Counted from the stretch's first letter, positions 45,832-56,118 are shown. The stretch: 64,000 nucleotides of DNA from Peribacillus frigoritolerans (GCF_040250305.1 NZ_CP158190.1:2822001-2886000); one strand, 5' to 3'. Notes: generated by a model from the sequence alone, not told the origin. Made by a program: numbers and translations.

Positions 45832-45847
45832 GTACTTAAAAAAGAAC
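45832..45847 (-). promoter_or_regulatory. Degenerate SinR-type site in the lasso leader region
   Basis: GTACTTA-AA-AAAGAAC keeps one perfect AAAGAAC half-site and lies between the 45884 operator and the first gene. It parallels the two-site arrangement at eps. Confidence 0.4.
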
Positions 45848-45883
45848 TTCCCAAACCATAATTCTTGTAAGCTTTCATTATTC

Positions 45884-45932
45884 GTTCTTTATAAAGAACG
45901 CCTATGTATAAAGTACCACCTACGTTAATCAA
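45884..45932 (-). promoter_or_regulatory. Lasso operon promoter with perfect SinR-type operator
   Basis: On the minus strand TTGATT (45927-45932) and TATACA (45905-45910) are 16 bases apart; TTGACA/TACTTT with 18 bases is an overlapping alternative. The perfect palindrome GTTCTTT-AT-AAAGAAC lies at 45884-45899, over the predicted start of transcription. The same 16-mer is at 38877. The rest of the spacer to 46133 shows no gene. Confidence 0.75.
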
Positions 45933-46133
45933 CTGTCAATATACAACAAATATATTTTACGAATATTTTGATTTTCCTTTTTTATTGACATTTATTTTAT
46001 TTCTCGGAAATCATCTTTTAATACTATATTGAACGCGGAACATCATAAAGGAAACAACATTAACATTTTTTAATAAATTGAGGTTTTTCATGAAATTTTA
46101 TCCATAATATGAATATACTAATCTATAAGGGGA

Positions 46134-46316
46134 GTGATTCAGATAGCTTTTTTAAATGCCTTCAATAATTTTAAAAATGGGAAAAAGTCTAAGAAAATAA
46201 AGAACATGGATTTTAGGGAACAGCATGTCAATAAATCGTCTGAGCTCATTGGAAACAATGAAATTGTCCAAAATATAATTAACAATCACCTTTCCAAAAA
46301 AAATAACCACTTGTAG
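46134..46316 (+). CDS. Unrecognised small ORF (about 60 residues), start uncertain
   Basis: A plus-strand frame rich in Asn and Lys (AFLNAFNNFKNGKKSKKIKN ... NNEIVQNIINN) ends inside a terminator. AAGGGGAGTGATTC is an excellent ribosome-binding site but merges with the only canonical start (GTG 46134), so a rare ATT/ATA start a few codons on, or a mutated start, must be considered. No known family recognised; it could be a decayed gene. Confidence 0.38.
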   Translation: MIQIAFLNAFNNFKNGKKSKKIKNMDFREQHVNKSSELIGNNEIVQNIINNHLSKKNNHL

Positions 46317-46329
46317 GGTGGTTTTTTTA
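46305..46329. terminator. Bidirectional terminator between convergent genes
   Basis: AACCAC and GTGGTT flank a TTGTAGG loop, with seven T on the plus strand and eight T on the minus strand. It overlaps the stop codon of the small ORF and the end of the gene at 46327. Confidence 0.75.
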
Positions 46330-47232
46330 ATTATTATGGGAAATGGTTTCATTCTTTTCCAACTTCTCGCTCGCTTCGTAAATATAGTTATATTGTAAAT
46401 AGTAATCGTAAATGACGTTTTGCAGGATTTTTAGCATTGATTTATCGAATGTATCGAATTCAGTTTGATAACTATTTAAGACAGTGACGAATTTCCCGTC
46501 CATGTTTTCGAAATAAAAAAGAAGGAAATTCTTGTAATACTCACTATCGCTGTTACTTTTATTCGTAATGCACGGATCGCCGGTTTGAATCGACTTATCA
46601 AGAATCGTTTTGATGGATTTAGGCAGCTTTGCTTTTTTGAACTGGTTCAGGGTATAGATATCATAGGTAAAGGAAAGTCCTAATTGATCGGAATAAAAAT
46701 CCACGGCACAGTCCAATGTATAGACTAAGGGTGCTTTAAAATCCTTGCTGTTGGCAATTTCCTCTGATATCTCCAATTGAAATTCCTCGGATGTTAAATA
46801 CGCAGCAAATTTCATTTTTGAACTGCTCATGCTGAATACTTCATAAACGGCTGCATCTTGTTTTTCAATTTCAATTTCGATATTAAAAAATTTAAAGTGT
46901 TTTAAACGGTAAAAAGCAATCGGTGCTAATAGGAAAAGCAATATCCAAACTAGGTAAAGAAATAACGTGTTAAAGATGATTTGATAAAATTCAGATGTTA
47001 CGATCGGTTCGATGATTAACGATATCAATGTATGTTCAAAGCCTTGAGAAACAGGGGGGGCAGGTACAACGGTTTCCTCTGGCTTTTTCAAAGTTTGGAT
47101 ACCTAAATGAGCCATCGCAACTAGCGTATAAACAAAAATTAAAATTGTTCCAATCACATAAAATTTCGGCATGAATCCAATAATCCTGTCGAAAACAGAA
47201 ATCCGTTTATCTTTCTGCTCCTCTATAGCCAA
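46327..47232 (-). CDS. Membrane-anchored protein with GAF-like cytoplasmic domain
   Basis: Two membrane helices (FYVIGTILIFVYTLVAMAHL, residues 24-43, and LFLYLVWILLFLLAPIAFY, about 92-110) are separated by an extracytoplasmic Pro-rich loop. The remaining 190 residues look like a GAF-type sensor: a late segment GKFVTVLNSYQTEFDTFDKS followed by an amphipathic helix is typical of GAF ends. No output domain follows, so it may act through a partner. The TTG start has GGAG 8 bases upstream. Family uncertain. Confidence 0.55.
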   Translation of the reverse strand: MAIEEQKDKRISVFDRIIGFMPKFYVIGTILIFVYTLVAMAHLGIQTLKKPEETVVPAPPVSQGFEHTLISLIIEPIVTSEFYQIIFNTLFLYLVWILLFLLAPIAFYRLKHFKFFNIEIEIEKQDAAVYEVFSMSSSKMKFAAYLTSEEFQLEISEEIANSKDFKAPLVYTLDCAVDFYSDQLGLSFTYDIYTLNQFKKAKLPKSIKTILDKSIQTGDPCITNKSNSDSEYYKNFLLFYFENMDGKFVTVLNSYQTEFDTFDKSMLKILQNVIYDYYLQYNYIYEASEKLEKNETISHNN

Positions 47233-47470
47233 TGTGGTTGCTCCTTTTAAGATTATTAATATCAGGAAAAGTCTACAGGGACTTAGAACTTCCTGGAGAC
47301 TGCCTATTAAATTTATATGTTTGCTATTATGTTAAAATACGTAAAATTCGTTTAATCATTGACATATTCCAAATTACTTTCGACGTTTTCATTAAAATTA
47401 ATAATATTTCGTCGTTAAAAATGCCCAACCTCTTCATTGAAAATGAAAGGATGAGCAAATGTTTAAGGTT

Positions 47471-48364
47471 TTATTTAGGACGGCCCTTTATCGCAAATTC
47501 TTCGACCTTCCTTAAAAACAACTCCATGGCTTTTGATGCTTCGAAGTCCAACTTTTTCACGATCGAAAAAGGTCTTATAATGGGCTCATTTTTCAAATGG
47601 AAGGTTTTCAATTCATTGGACTTCAATTCTTTTTGTACAGTCAATCGAGATAAAAGGGCAATGCCAAGCCCAGCCATCACCGCTTCTTTCACTCCTTGGA
47701 TACTGGTGAAAATAAAGGTTTTCTTTATGTCTAACTCCAGACTGCTGAGAAGTTTATCGGAATATGTACGGGTTCCCGATCCTTGCTCCCTTAGTACCCA
47801 TGTTTGGTTTTGGAGCAAGGTGCCCTCGATGAGATCCATCTGTGAAAGTGGATGATCAGGGGGGACGACAACTATCATCTCGTCATTCATGAATGGTCTG
47901 ACATCTATATCTTTATAATCCGTTTCACCTTCAATCAAGCCGATATCAAGCTTATTCGAACGTATTCCTTGAATGACATCATTTGAATTCGAGATGATGA
48001 TTTGTATGTCCACCATCGGATATTGAGCCGCAAATTCTGCCAATACTTTTGGAAGGTAATATTCTCCTATCGTGAAGCTTGCACCTATTTTCATCGTTCC
48101 GCTAACCACGTTATTAAATTCATTTATTTCTCTTTTTGCTGTCTCATAATGATTAAGCATTTGCTTTGCATGTCTATACAAAATTTTTCCCGGCTCTGTT
48201 ATTTGAACTTGTTTGGGAGAACGATAAATTAATTTCGTTCCTAACTCATTTTCCAGATTCCTTATGTGAAGACTGACTCCTGGCTGCGACAGGTTCAGAA
48301 TGTCCCCTGCTCTTGAAAAGTTTTTCTGTTCGATTACGGTTACGAATACTTTTAATGGATCCAT
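47471..48364 (-). CDS. LysR-family transcriptional regulator (CysL/YwfK-like)
   Basis: An N-terminal winged helix (FVTVIEQKNFSRAGDILNLS, QPGVSLHIRNLENELG) is followed by a periplasmic-binding-protein-like effector domain (KIGASFTIGEYYLPKVL, LDIGLIEGET). The 297-residue length is typical. It is divergent from the YeiH-type exporter gene, and LysR regulators usually control the divergent gene. CysL, which controls sulfite reductase genes, is the closest type I recognise, and a YeiH/CysL pairing would fit sulfur metabolism. Confidence 0.88.
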   Translation of the reverse strand: MDPLKVFVTVIEQKNFSRAGDILNLSQPGVSLHIRNLENELGTKLIYRSPKQVQITEPGKILYRHAKQMLNHYETAKREINEFNNVVSGTMKIGASFTIGEYYLPKVLAEFAAQYPMVDIQIIISNSNDVIQGIRSNKLDIGLIEGETDYKDIDVRPFMNDEMIVVVPPDHPLSQMDLIEGTLLQNQTWVLREQGSGTRTYSDKLLSSLELDIKKTFIFTSIQGVKEAVMAGLGIALLSRLTVQKELKSNELKTFHLKNEPIIRPFSIVKKLDFEASKAMELFLRKVEEFAIKGRPK

Positions 48365-48401
48365 GGTTACCTCCCTATTTACCTATGCGTTTCATTTTAT
48401 C

Positions 48402-48447
48402 ATAAGTAGAAGTAATCATTGAAATAGCAAAAATATATTTCACTTAT
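48402..48447. promoter_or_regulatory. Nested inverted repeat in the LysR/YeiH divergent spacer
   Basis: ATAAGT...ACTTAT (48402-48407 and 48442-48447) encloses TGAAATA...TATTTCA (48420-48426 and 48436-48442). Position and symmetry suit a LysR-type operator controlling both genes; not tested. Confidence 0.5.
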
Positions 48448-48488
48448 TTTTAATTAAGCTTTAAAGTTAAGGCATCAACATAGATGGA

Positions 48489-49523
48489 GTGATCACACTG
48501 GAACAAACAAAGGTTATAACTAAAAAACTTGGATTTACAAAAGGAATAGCATTGACTTTGCTAATTGCCATTGCAGCAAAATACTTAGCAGAGCTTCCAT
48601 TCCTTCATATAATGGGACAGTTAGTCATTGCGATACTGATTGGTGTTGTTTGGAAATCGCTAATTGGCGTCCCAGCCTACGCCGTTGCAGGGACAAATTA
48701 TTCAAGTAAAGTCCTTTTGAGAGTGGGCATTATCTTATTGGGCATGCGCTTGAACCTAAAGGATATTTTTAATGCCGGTCCGAAAACATTTGCAGTTGGT
48801 GCCATTAGTCTTGCATTTGGTATATTAGTAGTTTATGGATTGACCCGCCTATTTAAAGTTGAGAAAAAACTTGGCATATTGACAGCTTGCGGAACGGGAA
48901 TTTGCGGAGCTGCTGCCATCCTGGCAATTTCCTCGCAAATAAAAGCAAAGGAAAAAGATACAGCAATAGCTGTAGCGACGGTTGCTGTTTTAGGCACAAC
49001 CTTCACTTTCGGATATACGATCCTATATCCATTATTGCAGTTATCCGATCAAGGATATGGTATTTTTTCGGGTGCGACACTCCATGAAATTGCTCATGTC
49101 ATCGCTGCAGCAGCTCCAGGGGGAAATGAGGCAGTCGACTTGGCAGTGGTGGTCAAATTGACAAGGGTGGCACTGCTCATTCCCGTTGCCATTTTAATTG
49201 GGTTCATCATGAATTGGAAAGACCGATCAACAGTTACCGGAAAGAAATTTTCCTGGAATTCCATTCAGATACCGTGGTTCATTTTTGGATTTTTAATAAT
49301 GAGTGCCATTTACTCTACTGGTGCAGTTCCTGAACCTTTAGCTGATAAACTTGTTATGCTTTCCTATATCCTCATGGCTATGGCCATGGCAGGACTAGGA
49401 TTGAATATTGACCTTGTAACTTTTAAAAAATATGGAGGTAAACCTTTTTTAGCTGGACTGATCGGCTCTATCTTATTGACATGCCTCGGGTATGTATTGG
49501 TGCAGGCATTCCATTTAAATTAA
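48489..49523 (+). CDS. YeiH/UPF0324-family putative sulfate exporter
   Basis: The protein (344 residues) has about ten membrane helices and the family motifs GIILLGMRLNLKDI, ACGTGICGAAAILAI and ATLHEIAHVIAA. It is a predicted anion exporter whose substrate (sulfate or related) has not been proven. The GTG at 48489 sits inside the ribosome-binding sequence GGAGTGATC, so translation may really begin at the in-frame CTG 48498, 8 bases after GGAG. Downstream is a terminator shared with speD. Confidence 0.85.
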   Translation: MITLEQTKVITKKLGFTKGIALTLLIAIAAKYLAELPFLHIMGQLVIAILIGVVWKSLIGVPAYAVAGTNYSSKVLLRVGIILLGMRLNLKDIFNAGPKTFAVGAISLAFGILVVYGLTRLFKVEKKLGILTACGTGICGAAAILAISSQIKAKEKDTAIAVATVAVLGTTFTFGYTILYPLLQLSDQGYGIFSGATLHEIAHVIAAAAPGGNEAVDLAVVVKLTRVALLIPVAILIGFIMNWKDRSTVTGKKFSWNSIQIPWFIFGFLIMSAIYSTGAVPEPLADKLVMLSYILMAMAMAGLGLNIDLVTFKKYGGKPFLAGLIGSILLTCLGYVLVQAFHLN

Positions 49524-49529
49524 CTTTTC

Positions 49530-49568
49530 AAAAAAACAAGCATCCCTTAATCGGCATGCTTGTTTTTT
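49530..49568. terminator. Bidirectional terminator between yeiH-like gene and speD
   Basis: AAAAAACAAGCAT and ATGCTTGTTTTTT form a 13-bp stem with T-runs on both strands between convergent genes. Confidence 0.88.
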
Positions 49569-50383
49569 TCTATTGGATGCGGAACATTGGCACCATAAAA
49601 AATTTCATCCATCTCCGTTTGAAGCCTTTCTATAATTTCTTGCCTTTCCTCTTTATTCAGCTTTTCCTCTGTATAACCGAATAAGTAATTATTAATATCA
49701 AATCTTTTCAGCTTACATTTTGTATGGAATATATTTTCCTGGTATACATTCACATCAATCATGTCATATAAACCCTTTACTTCATCAGGAATATAGTTTT
49801 GAATGGAATTAATATCATGGTCAATAAACAATTTCCGCCCATCTTTATCTCTCGTAAAGCCTCTCACTCGGTAATCGATCGTGATAATGTCGGTATCGAA
49901 GGAATGAATGAGATAATTAAGGGCTTTAAGAGGTGATATTTCTCCACAAGTAGAGACATCAATATCGGCCCTGAATGTGCTAATGCCTTCATTTGGGTGG
50001 TATTCAGGGTATGTATGTACGGTAATATGGCTTTTATCCAGTTGCATGACCACATTATCAGGTAAAGGTCCTGGTGATTCCTCATAAGTCCCCATAGGTA
50101 CTTCGACGACAGGTCCTTCTGAAACAAGAATGGTTACACTGGCGCCTTGAGGGACATAATCCTGTTTGGCCGTATTTAAGACATGCGCCCCTATTAAATC
50201 CGCAACATTGTGCAAGATCTTCGAAAGCCGCTCTGCATTATATTGTTCATCGATATAATCCAGGTAGGCCTCCCTCTCTTCCCTGGTTTTTGTGTAACAA
50301 ATATCATACATATTAAAGCTTAAAGATTTCGTAAGATTATTAAAGCCATGAAGTTCAATACGCTGCTCTGGTGTAAGTTTCAT
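49547..50383 (-). CDS. speD: S-adenosylmethionine decarboxylase proenzyme, long (E. coli) type
   Basis: The pyruvoyl-forming self-cleavage site [14 protein letters not shown] (near residue 117-130) and the processing Cys in [18 protein letters not shown] identify SpeD. At 278 residues it belongs to the long group known from E. coli. B. subtilis SpeD has only about 126 residues, so this is the other subfamily. It provides decarboxylated AdoMet for spermidine synthesis. ATG with AAGGGGAA upstream. It is a single-gene unit; no spermidine synthase gene is adjacent. Confidence 0.93.
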   Translation of the reverse strand: MKLTPEQRIELHGFNNLTKSLSFNMYDICYTKTREEREAYLDYIDEQYNAERLSKILHNVADLIGAHVLNTAKQDYVPQGASVTILVSEGPVVEVPMGTYEESPGPLPDNVVMQLDKSHITVHTYPEYHPNEGISTFRADIDVSTCGEISPLKALNYLIHSFDTDIITIDYRVRGFTRDKDGRKLFIDHDINSIQNYIPDEVKGLYDMIDVNVYQENIFHTKCKLKRFDINNYLFGYTEEKLNKEERQEIIERLQTEMDEIFYGANVPHPIEKNKHAD

Positions 50384-50512
50384 GATTGATTCCCCTTATA
50401 TTTTTTTAGCACTATCCTTATAGTTACCCTTTTTCTGAAATAAAAAACTAAGCAGACAGGGCTCAACTTCCATCTTCTAAAAGGAAAAAGTTATTTTCTG
50501 GTATATAAACCT

Positions 50513-50548
50513 GATAAAAAGAGCCATTGCATCAGCATTGGCTCTGAG
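50513..50548. repeat. Hairpin repeat with CATCAGCATTGGCTCT, copy 1
   Basis: AGAGCCA and TGGCTCT form a stem around TTGCATCAGCA. The same 16-mer CATCAGCATTGGCTCT recurs at 51271-51286 in a similar hairpin, in the same orientation. The two copies flank the transposase remnant. Confidence 0.7.
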
Positions 50549-50609
50549 TCTGTAGACAACCGTTAAAATGATTTTGCCTATAGTTTCTTTATGGCTTACA
50601 TTTTGAACG

Positions 50610-50733
50610 TTGATTTCCGTTCCAGGCACTCGCTTTCCGCTGGCGGTCCGGGAGCCTCCTCGGCTTGTGCCTGCTGGGTCTCCCCTAGACGCGCTTTTCC
50701 CGCAGGAGTCTCGCACACCCGCTCCAATCAACT
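50610..50733. repeat. Dispersed GC-rich Bacillus repeat, copy 2
   Basis: Shares with copies 1 and 3 the ends TTGATTTCC and CCGCTCCAATCAAC and the cores GGAGCCTCCTCGGC and CCCGCAGGAGTCTC. Lies directly upstream of the transposase remnant. Confidence 0.88.
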
Positions 50734-50929
50734 TTGTTATAAAATATAGATAGAAAACATACCTGAGAGTTGAAGGCGTTGCTTCAAATCAGTTGTTTTG
50801 GAAACATCACTTGAGGAAAGATTCTATTAAACGAAGAAATCACACCTGCTTTCCCCCTATACACGTTCTCGCACAAAAGAAGGATTCTTTCGCATCAAAA
50901 ATGACTTTGTTTACGATAAACACTTTAAT

Positions 50930-51212
50930 TGTTAATGTTACCTTTGCCCCTTCGGACGAAATTTTTAATTACTCAACAATTAAAGAAGGTTATCGCGAGT
51001 ATCGCCAAAACAAATTAGTGCAACATGCTCATCTTTATCACGATGTACAGAAAGCAAAGACCATCAAAAGGTAGTGACACGGCATCTGGCAAGCTTATTA
51101 GAAGAAGCAGATTATCTGCGGGAATCATCAAGATGTAAAACCTATATATGCGAAACGCAAAGTAACGAGCGTGTTTTCGCAGATGCAACAGAAAACCAAA
51201 GGGAATTTTAAA
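50930..51212 (+). pseudogene. Decayed IS1182-family transposase fragment
   Basis: Conceptual translation across frame changes gives APSDEIFNYSTIKEGYREYR, then SRCTESKDHQKVVTRHLASL followed by LEEADYLRESS, and finally QSNERVFADATENQREF. These are the order and wording of the C-terminal part of IS1182-type transposases (YSTxNREGYREY, C-x2-C-x5-C, VVTRHxW, ERVFADxKE). Cysteine spacing is damaged and the frame is broken near 51000-51030, so no product is expected. Confidence 0.75.
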
Positions 51213-51248
51213 AGGGGTTCGGAATTTTTTTATTCCGAACCCCTTTTG
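51213..51248. terminator. Strong bidirectional terminator
   Basis: AAAAGGGGTTCGGAAT and ATTCCGAACCCCTTTT form a 15-16-bp stem. It ends both the remnant transposase side and the osmoprotectant ABC operon (minus strand). The copy-2 hairpin repeat (51262-51286) lies between it and opuCD. Confidence 0.85.
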
Positions 51249-51261
51249 CCTAGAAATTGAG

Positions 51262-51286
51262 AGCCGTTTCATCAGCATTGGCTCTT
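51262..51286. repeat. Hairpin repeat with CATCAGCATTGGCTCT, copy 2
   Basis: AGAGCC and GGCTCT flank GTTTCATCAGCATT, followed by TTTTATT. See copy 1 at 50513. It may also act as a terminator on the plus strand. Confidence 0.65.
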
Positions 51287-51305
51287 TTATTGTCTTGATT
51301 TTGTT

Positions 51306-51968
51306 CTATGCAGTATGAATTTTTTTCTTTTTTATCGGTGAAAGAATTCGTTCCAGCCATCCGAGTATAAGATCTGAGAGAATGGCCATCATTGCCGTCG
51401 GGATTGCTCCTGCAAGTATGATTGCCGTTCCATTTGAAGCATTCGTTCCCCTGACAATGATATCCCCCAGTCCGCCTGCCCCTACGAATGTACCGACAGC
51501 AGTTACTCCAATTGCAACGACAAGCGCTGTACGTAAGCCAGCCATGATGACAGACAGAGATAATGGCAGTTCGACCATTCTTAGTAACTGCAGCTTCGTC
51601 ATCCCCATTGCCTTTCCAGATTCTAAATAAGCATGATCTATACTTGTAATACCGACATAAGTGTTCCTCAGGATCGGCAGTAAGGAATATAAAAACAATG
51701 ATAAGATTACTGTATTTGTTCCTAACCCCATTACTAGCATCAAGAGTGCGAGCATAGCCAATGCTGGTGTGGTTTGTATGACATTCGTTATCGAAAATAC
51801 CCAATTACTCAATTTCTTATGTTTAGCGATGAAAATGCCTATCGGGATGGCTACAATTGCTGCAAATAAAACCCCATATGCTGACATTAAAAAATGGCGA
51901 TAAAATTCAGTAAGTACATACATCCAATTCTGTGAATAATAAGTTCCCAGCTGTTGCAAGGTTTCCAT
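51306..51968 (-). CDS. opuCD: Osmoprotectant ABC transporter permease (OpuCD-like)
   Basis: This is a membrane permease of 220 residues with five or six helices and the BPD_transp_1 EAA loop around YLESGKAMGMTKLQLLRMVELPLS. It is followed by the GTFVGAGGLGDIIVRG segment that contacts the ATPase. It forms the channel with OpuCB for uptake of glycine betaine, carnitine, choline and related solutes. It is the last gene of the four-gene opuCA-CB-CC-CD operon. GGGAGGT precedes the ATG. Confidence 0.9.
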   Translation of the reverse strand: METLQQLGTYYSQNWMYVLTEFYRHFLMSAYGVLFAAIVAIPIGIFIAKHKKLSNWVFSITNVIQTTPALAMLALLMLVMGLGTNTVILSLFLYSLLPILRNTYVGITSIDHAYLESGKAMGMTKLQLLRMVELPLSLSVIMAGLRTALVVAIGVTAVGTFVGAGGLGDIIVRGTNASNGTAIILAGAIPTAMMAILSDLILGWLERILSPIKKKKIHTA

Positions 51969-51985
51969 TAGTTTGCACCTCCCAT

Positions 51986-53568
<1,583 letters not shown>

Positions 53569-53580
53569 CTGATTCACCTC

Positions 53581-54735
53581 CTAAAACATTTCTGCCATTT
53601 CTGCCATTTGATTTTCTTCCTCTCCCCAGATGCTGTCATATACGATGTCGACCAATGTTGCCCTAGTGACAATTCCGACCAAATGTTTATTCTGGTCAAC
53701 CACCGGCACATATTTGAACCCTCGCTTTAAAATCTTTTGAACGGAATCACGGATTAAAGTATCCTGTTTCACTGAATAGATTTCAGTATTAATGACTTCG
53801 CTGATAAATTTAGCTTTTTTTCGATATTCACTGATCGTTTCAACATCTACGAACCCTTTCAAAACATTTTGCTCATCGACCACAAGTAAAGAATCGACTC
53901 TTTTCTCCCGCATTATCGTTATAGCATCGGTAAGGGATTTTTCTTCTGTAATGGATATTGGGTTTCGACTCATGATTTGTTCGACCAACTCAACATTCGG
54001 TCTTGTTTGGAGCAATCGATCTTTTCCGATGAATTCTTCCACGAACTCATTGGCCGGGTTTCTTAGAATTTCATCCGGTGTTCCCACTTGGACTATTTCA
54101 CCAGCCTTTAAGATGACGATCCTGTCGGCTAGCTTAATGGCTTCATCCATATCATGGGTAACAAAAACGATTGTTTTATCAAGTGTGCGCTGCAGATTTT
54201 TAAATTCCTCCTGAAGGGCATCGCGGGTGATTGGATCTAGTGCACCAAAAGGTTCATCCATTAAAATGAGTGGAGGATTGGAAGCAAGTGCTCTGAGAAC
54301 GCCTATCCTTTGTTGCTGCCCGCCGCTCAATTCGTAAGGATACCTTTCCAGGTATTCGGGTCCCATATCGACAAGCTTTAGTAATTCCATTGCGCGTTCC
54401 TTTTTCTTCTGTTCATCCCATTTAAGAAGTTTTGGAACGAGGGTGATATTTTCTAGAATCGTCATGTGAGGGAAAAGTCCGATTTGCTGGATAACGTACC
54501 CAATCTGTCTTCTTAGCTCGACTGGATCTTTATCCATGATATTTTCACCATTAATAAGTATTTTGCCTTCAGATGGTTCGATAAGGCGGTTAATCATTTT
54601 CATTGTCGTTGTTTTACCACATCCACTCGGACCAATGAAGCAAATGAACTCCCCTTTTTTAATATCCAAAGAAATATTCTTTACAGCTTTCTTTCCTCCC
54701 TTATAGATTTTCGATACATTTTCGATTTTTAACAT
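53581..54735 (-). CDS. opuCA: Osmoprotectant ABC transporter ATP-binding protein (OpuCA-like)
   Basis: The ATPase domain has Walker A GPSGCGKTTTMKMI, signature LSGGQQQRIGVLRAL and Walker B LILMDEPFGALD. Two CBS domains follow (about residues 255-370: SLTDAITIMREKRVDSLLVV, IRDSVQKILKRGFKYVPVV), which sense ionic strength or nucleotides. The ATG at 54733-54735 has GGAGGTG 6 bases upstream and is preferred over an upstream in-frame ATG. 384 residues, first gene of the operon. Confidence 0.93.
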   Translation of the reverse strand: MLKIENVSKIYKGGKKAVKNISLDIKKGEFICFIGPSGCGKTTTMKMINRLIEPSEGKILINGENIMDKDPVELRRQIGYVIQQIGLFPHMTILENITLVPKLLKWDEQKKKERAMELLKLVDMGPEYLERYPYELSGGQQQRIGVLRALASNPPLILMDEPFGALDPITRDALQEEFKNLQRTLDKTIVFVTHDMDEAIKLADRIVILKAGEIVQVGTPDEILRNPANEFVEEFIGKDRLLQTRPNVELVEQIMSRNPISITEEKSLTDAITIMREKRVDSLLVVDEQNVLKGFVDVETISEYRKKAKFISEVINTEIYSVKQDTLIRDSVQKILKRGFKYVPVVDQNKHLVGIVTRATLVDIVYDSIWGEEENQMAEMAEMF

Positions 54736-54883
54736 AACAAGCACCTCCATCATTCGCATACAATTACAAATTTTACAAATATATTAATTTTTCATATGCA
54801 CAGTCTCTTGTACCCATAAGATAAGCTGTATAAACCTTTTTATTTAAAAAACTAGTCATATGTAATTATATTGAAAAAATGCT

Positions 54884-54912
54884 ATAAAAAACCACCTCAT
54901 TTTAATTGAGGC
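54884..54912 (-). terminator. Terminator of the acyl-CoA dehydrogenase gene
   Basis: GCCTCAATT and AATGAGGTGG pair on the minus strand (CCTCA/TGAGG core), followed by TTTTTT. It lies 30 bases after the stop codon. Confidence 0.75.
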
Positions 54913-54942
54913 AGTTGATTGATTTAAAGTATTAATAATGAA

Positions 54943-56118
54943 TTAAAACCCGATATTTTTAGCAATCAGAATTTTTACTGTTTCATCTGTCCCTGTAAAG
55001 AATGCTGACAAAGGAATGTCCCGGTGACGCCGGGTAATTTTATCGTCTTCCATATATCCGTATCCATCATGTAACTGCATGCACTTTTCAGATATTCGCT
55101 TAGACATCTCTGTTATCCAATATTTAGCCATCGATACTTCAGTAATGATATTCTCCCCAGTCATATGTTTACAGATCAACTCATCAACAAACGTCCTTCC
55201 CAGGTGAATATCGGTCGCTATTTCAGCAATGGTAAACTGTGCATTTTTAAATTTACTTATTTTCTTATCAAATGCTTTTTGTCTTTTTATAAAATTCATC
55301 GTTAAGTGAAGCATGTCTTTCGCTGCGATTAAGGACCTGATCGCACATATTAGTCTTTCCTGCTGCAGTTTTTGCATGATATATGAAAGACCCTTCCCTT
55401 CCTCACCAAGGAGGTTGCCAACAGGTACTAAAGCATCATCGAAAAAAAGCTCGGCTGTGTCTGAACTTCCCTGTCCTGCATTACCAAGCTTTCTTCCTCG
55501 TGAAAACCCTGACGTATCTTTATCAATGAGCAGCAAACTGATTCCGTCCTGAGAAGGAACAGCATTAAGATCAGTTTTGCATGCTACTATCATGAAGTCA
55601 GCTTTAAAACCATTTGTGACAAACGTTTTAGCTCCATTGACTATATAATACCCGTCTTTCTTGATGGCTGTGGTTTGAATATCCGCTATTTCCGAACCCA
55701 TTCCCGGCTCTGTGAATGCAAATGCGGAAATCATTTCTCCTGTAATGGACTTTGGTAAATACCTTTGTTTTTGATCTATTGTTCCGAATGAAGCTATATA
55801 AGGGGCTACAACATCCGAATGAATGGATATTCCCCCTAAGGCTGATCCAACCATTTCCAATTCTTCTGTCAGCACAACTGAATATCCAAAATCTGCTCCT
55901 AACCCACCGAATTCCATATCAAGCCACGGACATAAAAATCCATTATCTCCAATCTTTTTCCAAAACGAGCAAGGTATCTCCCCTTCATTTTTCCATTGAT
56001 CATAAAAGGGGACAGCCTCCTTGGCGAGGAATTCACGAATTGATTGTTTAAATAATAAGTGCTCTTCCGTTAGGAAGGAACGGGAATCATCTTTATTGAT
56101 TGCCATCGTGCTAACCAT
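54943..56118 (-). CDS. Acyl-CoA dehydrogenase
   Basis: This FAD enzyme of 391 residues contains the family signatures FAFTEPGMGSEIADIQTTA, GAKTFVTNG and, near the C-terminus, QLHDGYGYMEDDKITRRHRD. The active-site region (GTDETVKILIAK) is of the bacterial long/medium-chain group. It oxidises acyl-CoA to enoyl-CoA in fatty or branched-chain acid breakdown. It is a stand-alone gene with a perfect cre-consensus site upstream, suggesting catabolite repression by CcpA. GGAGGTTAACCC precedes the ATG. Confidence 0.92.
   Translation of the reverse strand: MVSTMAINKDDSRSFLTEEHLLFKQSIREFLAKEAVPFYDQWKNEGEIPCSFWKKIGDNGFLCPWLDMEFGGLGADFGYSVVLTEELEMVGSALGGISIHSDVVAPYIASFGTIDQKQRYLPKSITGEMISAFAFTEPGMGSEIADIQTTAIKKDGYYIVNGAKTFVTNGFKADFMIVACKTDLNAVPSQDGISLLLIDKDTSGFSRGRKLGNAGQGSSDTAELFFDDALVPVGNLLGEEGKGLSYIMQKLQQERLICAIRSLIAAKDMLHLTMNFIKRQKAFDKKISKFKNAQFTIAEIATDIHLGRTFVDELICKHMTGENIITEVSMAKYWITEMSKRISEKCMQLHDGYGYMEDDKITRRHRDIPLSAFFTGTDETVKILIAKNIGF

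Noticed and set aside
45696..45932. 78-codon frame overlapping the lasso cyclase start
   Set aside because: It covers the promoter, operator and the 5' end of the cyclase gene in another frame and has no ribosome-binding site.
50793..51074. 93-codon plus-strand frame as an independent small protein
   Set aside because: Its second half matches an IS1182 transposase segment and continues in another frame, so it is a decayed transposase.
51250..51804. 184-codon minus-strand frame inside opuCD
   Set aside because: It is a shifted reading of the permease gene, Cys/Asn-rich without family features.
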